DNA from: Poecilobothrus nobilitatus
Taxonomy: Eukaryota > Arthropoda > Insecta > Diptera > Dolichopodidae
Direction of reading: 5' to 3'
Length of the DNA: 64,000 nt
Assembly (NCBI GenBank): GCA_947095535.1
Contig: OX352774.1
Location: forward strand, 80,848,416-80,912,415
The notes beneath the pieces were generated by a model. That model had not been told where the DNA came from and did not search any database. It worked only from the letters and a program-made list of their open reading frames with translations. Position 1 is the stretch's first letter. Each line of letters starts with the position of its first letter. Of the stretch, positions 60,151 to 64,000 are shown piece after piece. A program made the position numbers and the translations under genes.

Positions 60151-60930
60151 CAATATTGACAAATCAGAATGGGTGGCGGCAATCGAATTTAACGTCGATC
60201 GACAATTTTCGGTTGCCCTAAAAATTGCTTTTGGTTTGTGACAACCACAACCACAATCGAGTCAGTTTGTATGATTACTTTTTTGTATCCGTGGTTGTTT
60301 TACCCTTTTTTCAGTTCCAGCAACTTTGCATCCTGTTCTGCCCCAAACAAAAATAGTCGCAGGGGTTGTTTTGTTCTTTAACACTACTGTAGGCATGTAG
60401 TGTTAAATTGCCTAGACAACTCCCAAATTTAAAATTTTTTTGGCTAGTTCTATATATAAAATGCCCGTGTATAAAATTCTTTTTGTATTTTGTTTCGGGT
60501 ACATTTGTTGGTATGTAAATCATACCTATGTGTCCGTTTATTTAATAAATAATTATTTATCATTTATTTAAAAAAGGTATTTAAAATCATTTATTTAAAA
60601 AAGGTAAAACCATAATGGTGTTAAAAATTTCTTTTAAAAACTATAAAAATATTCGTTTAAACCGTATCAGTTTGTATGACAACTTCTTTCTGTGATAGTT
60701 GTAAGCATTTTACAGCTGCAGGAACCGCTTATTAAATTCTGCTAAATAGCTGATTAGTTATGGAATCAGTTTCTAGGGCTATTTATTTTTGCGATTGTTG
60801 TAATCGTTTTTCAGTTTTAGTTGTACATTCAGTTCTCAAATTTTCTTTTTATTTGATATTCGATTGTATCTTTTCAACCAATTTAATATTCGATTGGATT
60901 GATTGAACGCTTTTTTGGTGCAGGAAAATT
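60150..60930. repeat. unclassified repeat-like region
   Basis: A word of the type TCAGTTTGTATGA.(A/T)ACTT, then GTTGT...TTTT.CAG, recurs with variation at about 60262, 60666 and (more loosely) 60765. The region is less AT-rich and contains CGTCGATCGAC (60193-60203) and GTAGGCATGTAGTGTT (60389-60404). The latter 16-mer also occurs at 34549-34564. Likely transposon-derived, class unknown. Confidence 0.35.
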
Positions 60931-61291
60931 TCTGATCACCACTTCTGAAATCATATTTATAATAAAGTTTTAATAGATGAAAAAAAAAATGTTAATGGTT
61001 GAAGGTTGGTGGTTGTCTTTCTATGTGATTGTTTAAACGTTCAATAAGGTTTTACTATAGCTAAATGTATGTGTATATTTTTCAATTTGGGTATTACAAC
61101 CTCATATACATTTCATCACAATCAGTTATATATTATACCGAATTTCTGTTAACGTAAATGACTTTCGTCTCACTTAATCTCGAATCTAAAAATCTTTTTT
61201 TTTCTGGCGAAATCACGATATAAAAATAAGCAATTATACTTTATTAATTTTCCATTCTTATAAATACATATAATAAACCAATACTCAGTTG

Positions 61292-61960
61292 CAGTGGCGA
61301 ATTTATGAATATGCCGCCCTAGGGCTTATCAATTATGCCTTCAAATTTAATTTCTTATAACACGTCGTGTTCAATGTGCAATGTGCATAATTGGAACGTC
61401 ATTCAATTTGACCCCTGTCATTTGTGAACGAAGATAGGTTTTCTGACAGATAAAATTACAAAGATGTTTTCCATATTTCCAAACATGTTATCTTATTTTT
61501 TTTGACATAAATAATTGTTCAAATTCAAAGGAAAAACATCTTTTTCTGTATTGAACATTTATTTAGAATTGTTCAGGTTTAAAAAAAATACAACAAGTGT
61601 CACCTTTCAAAATTTTTATGTATATTAACACTGAATTTGTAATATTGCAGTTGGAGTAGTTTAGGTTAAAAAAGGAGTAAGCAGTAAAAAAAAATGTAAA
61701 TTTATTTAAAAGTGGAGTAGATTTACTTCTATTGCAGTAAAGTGAGAACACTGACGTATACAAAACGATGAATATGACATACAATCTTTTTTTATATATT
61801 ATTAATTTTTACATATATAGAATAAAAGAATTTCCAAGAGAATAAAAAAATTAATTTATTTTTGAAAATTTGAATTTTTTTTATTTAGTACATTTTTTGC
61901 CGTCCTTTAAATTTGTCGCCCTAAGCAGGTGCCTAGTGTGCCTATTCGTAAATTCAGTTG
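61292..61960. mobile_element. hAT-like non-autonomous element
   Basis: Left end CAGTGGCGAATTTATGAATA with GCCGCCCTAGGGC behind it. The right end, read inversely, starts CAACTGAATTTACGAATAGG with CACACTAGGCAC and TTAGGGCGAC behind it. CAGTGGCG-type termini with a nearby GCCGCCCTAGGGC word are typical of widespread hAT-type elements. (C/T)TCAGTTG occurs at both outer edges, which may be an 8-bp target duplication or a diverged right end. No transposase is present inside. Confidence 0.6.
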
Positions 61961-62499
61961 ATAAATTTTCTTTTACATTTTACAGTTAACTATTGAATCA
62001 CTTTTATAATATACATAATATGATCCATATTATCTCATAAATTAGAGCCAAAATTGTTTTTTATATATAATTGGTGTGAATTTTGACGTTTTTACCACTA
62101 CTTACTTACTATTATAAATGAAAATTCCCCTCATTTCTATATTATGTAGTTATACATGTTGTGAAAGCTGAAATCTTTTACTGGAAAATTTAAAAATCTT
62201 GAAATTGTACCATTTAAAATCAAGTTTATTTATTGTTTCTTATTAAAACCTTTAGATTGTTTAGATGACTCCAATTATTATATTCTTAATAAAATTAAAT
62301 GAATTGGTATATTTCGTATCAATAGCTATTTTACTTTGTAAGAAATTTTTATTTTATTTAAATTTTGATTTTTTATTTGTCAACCATTATACTTCGTCAG
62401 CGTGTAATTTTGCCTACTATATTGACTATGGGGGGGAAGTGAATTTTTTTCAAATATCGAGATTCTAATACGAATAAATTAAGAGTTAAATGACCTCAA
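61961..62499. other. AT-rich spacer
   Basis: No gene is supported. The 67-codon frame at 62265-62468 is hydrophobic by composition and lacks any family or splice signal. Confidence 0.5.
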
Positions 62500-62640
62500 A
62501 TTTTCAAACGAAGAAAAGCTGCTTGTTTTAGACATATGGCAGGCAGAAAAAATCGAAGTTAGAGAAGAGTTGACAGAAAATATGTAATTATTATGGGTAA
62601 GACATATTTGAAACTGGACGGTCAAAAATTTAAAAGGTGA
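62500..62640 (+). mobile_element. possible LINE tail fragment
   Basis: KRRKAACFRHMAGRKN, from about 62509, resembles the RR(K/R)L.(Y/F)FGH..R motif near the end of RTE-like LINE proteins. Very short and diverged; the assignment rests on this motif only. Confidence 0.25.
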
Positions 62641-62754
62641 ACATATTTATATATAGCAAGCAAGTAATTGAGAAAAATTCAACAACATGATTTTAAGAAT
62701 CTATAATCAATAAAATGTGATCGCTTTACATCTTATTTTGTATCATAGCAGCTG

Positions 62755-62775
62755 AAAGAGAGAGAGAGAGAGAGA
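62755..62775. repeat. (GA)n microsatellite
   Basis: About 20 bp of GA dinucleotides. Confidence 0.9.
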
Positions 62776-62889
62776 AAAACAGAGAACTTAATTAAAAATT
62801 TAATTTAATCGATTTATTTCTGCAAAATACAAGAATTGCATCCGGATGTTTAATTTTTTTTTTTTGTTTTAATTTTTTTCTTTTTTGTT

Positions 62890-62916
62890 TTAATTCTCAT
62901 TTCCACCCGGCAGTAA
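62890..62916 (-). other. candidate last coding exon of a minus-strand gene
   Basis: A strong acceptor on the minus strand (CAATTTTATTTTCAG, pyrimidine-rich upstream) is followed by eight codons, LLPGGNEN, and TAA in phase 0, then an A-rich 3' stretch. The GC-rich codons stand out in very AT-rich DNA. Upstream exons would lie to the right; none was recognised up to 64000. Confidence 0.25.
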
Positions 62917-63757
62917 CTGAAAATAAAATTGTAAATAAATAGTAATTTATTTGCCACATTAACCAGTAAAGTAAATGTTTTTTCTTTTTTTTCTCAAGCT
63001 TTTGTTTTTCTATTTCTTCAATCAAATGGTACTTTCAATCACATTATATACTTTATACATAATAATATTATATTAAATAAGAAAAATAGGTTTCAAATAG
63101 CTATATGTAATAAAAGAAAAAAAAAAAAATTGGAATGATATTTGAACAATCAATGATATTTCCTTCCAACCTGATGATTCAACCTAACAATTTATTCTTC
63201 TTTTCTTGATTTTTTTCTAATTTTCCTCCTCATACAAAAGTACAATAGTATCAATATCTATATAAGTATATATTAGATAATTTTGGTTTTGTTCAGATGT
63301 ATTGCATCTGCATCTGAGATAAATTATGAACTTGTATAAATTATGGAGGTGTACATATTATTATTAAATAGATTTATATATATGTAATATGTATCAAATT
63401 CGAGTTTCTTATATTTATACCAATAAAAAACTAAATGGTTTTCTCACGTTTTTTAATAAAATATGAAAAATCTTTTTGTTTTAAATGCATGTTAGAAAAT
63501 CTTAACTAATAAAAGCTTAGGTTTTTTTCTTCTTCTTTTTATTTACTTTAAAAATCAGTCATTCAAGTCTTCATAATTATCTGATAAATATCACAAATAT
63601 TAAAAATTTGAGAATTTTTAATTTTTTAATTTTAATTTTCTTTTGTTTTTTCTGTTGTGTTGCATTTTAATATTCAATTCACTTTTAATCAATTTAGGAT
63701 TTCCCGTGCATTTTATTTATTAATTTTTCATATTTTTATTTTTAATAAGTTATATAT
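62917..63757. other. AT-rich spacer at right side
   Basis: Homopolymers and TATA-rich DNA, no feature supported. Confidence 0.5.
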
Positions 63758-64000
63758 ACAGGATGTCGCGAAATTAAGTCTACTGCTTTATATCATGGTT
63801 TAAATTTTGTTAGTAGGCAAAATTTTTGTATGAGGTCGATATGCAGGTTCCAACAGATATTGATTACCCAGATATTGAGGCTTAAAAGCAATTATTTTAA
63901 ATTTTTTTTTATTTCTTGAAAATTTAACATTTTTAGAGGCAAAGATATAGGGTGATAATTAAAATGCGTTCGAAAAGGGTCACCTAGAATTTTCCAACGA
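63758..64000. repeat. possible transposon end running off the window
   Basis: From TACAGGATGTCGCGAAATTA onward, sequence complexity and GC rise abruptly (GAGGTCGATATGCAGGTTCC, GAAAAGGGTCACCTAGAATT). TACAGGRTGTC(C/G)C-type words are frequent at the edges of insect mobile elements. The partner end would be beyond 64000. Confidence 0.35.

Overview
This window looks like nuclear DNA of an insect, possibly a fly. It is extremely A+T-rich (roughly four fifths by eye) and full of A/T homopolymers and TATG/TACA microsatellites. Its two best genes have short GT-AG introns. One of them carries the chitin-binding Rebers-Riddiford (RR) domain of arthropod cuticle proteins. A dispersed repeat with a GTCCGTCC head resembles repeats I recall from fly genomes, but this is from memory and the order is not proven. 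There are no bacterial, phage, rRNA, convincing functional tRNA or CRISPR features.

Genes. (1) 22835-24226 (+): a complete two-exon gene for a secreted, proline/threonine-rich repeat protein of 437 residues. Exon 1 codes only for the initiator Met. (2) 27083-28694 (-): the last three exons of a cuticle-type gene with an RR domain and a long S/T/P/Y-rich tail. Its first exon is not settled; a candidate lies 3.8 kb upstream. Genes 1 and 2 converge and both encode extracellular proteins. (3) 11538-12944 (-): two phase-compatible exons that look like the 5' coding end of an unrecognised gene whose remaining exons are not visible to the left. A possible last exon of a minus-strand gene (62890-62916) and one on the plus strand (3382-3471) are weak.

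Mobile elements fill much of the rest, almost all decayed. 7137-8947 is a Tc1-type transposon with about 85-bp terminal inverted repeats (TIRs), interrupted by a smaller TIR element. 46570-47400 is a mariner-type transposase relic. Non-LTR retrotransposon (LINE) pieces lie at 19313-20790, 31290-31700, 32010-32265(-), 47562-47885(-), 52476-52960, 54865-55203(-), 56080-56790, 57939-58002 and perhaps 62500-62640. Short TIR elements lie at 38864-39239, 42406-42725, 45013-45518 and 61292-61960.

Two tRNA-derived SINE families are present. Family A has seven copies, two of them in a tail-to-tail palindrome at 33444-33784. Family B has two copies. A repeat with a GTCCGTCC head occurs at 17133, 44205 and 49695, with a looser relative at 21460. 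The copy at 49695 contains an internal tandem array with a period of about 477 bp. The remaining intervals are AT-rich spacer in which I see nothing specific. I did not find a convincing new biological system; the most useful novelties are the unrecognised 5' exons, the RR gene's second motif and the repeat families.
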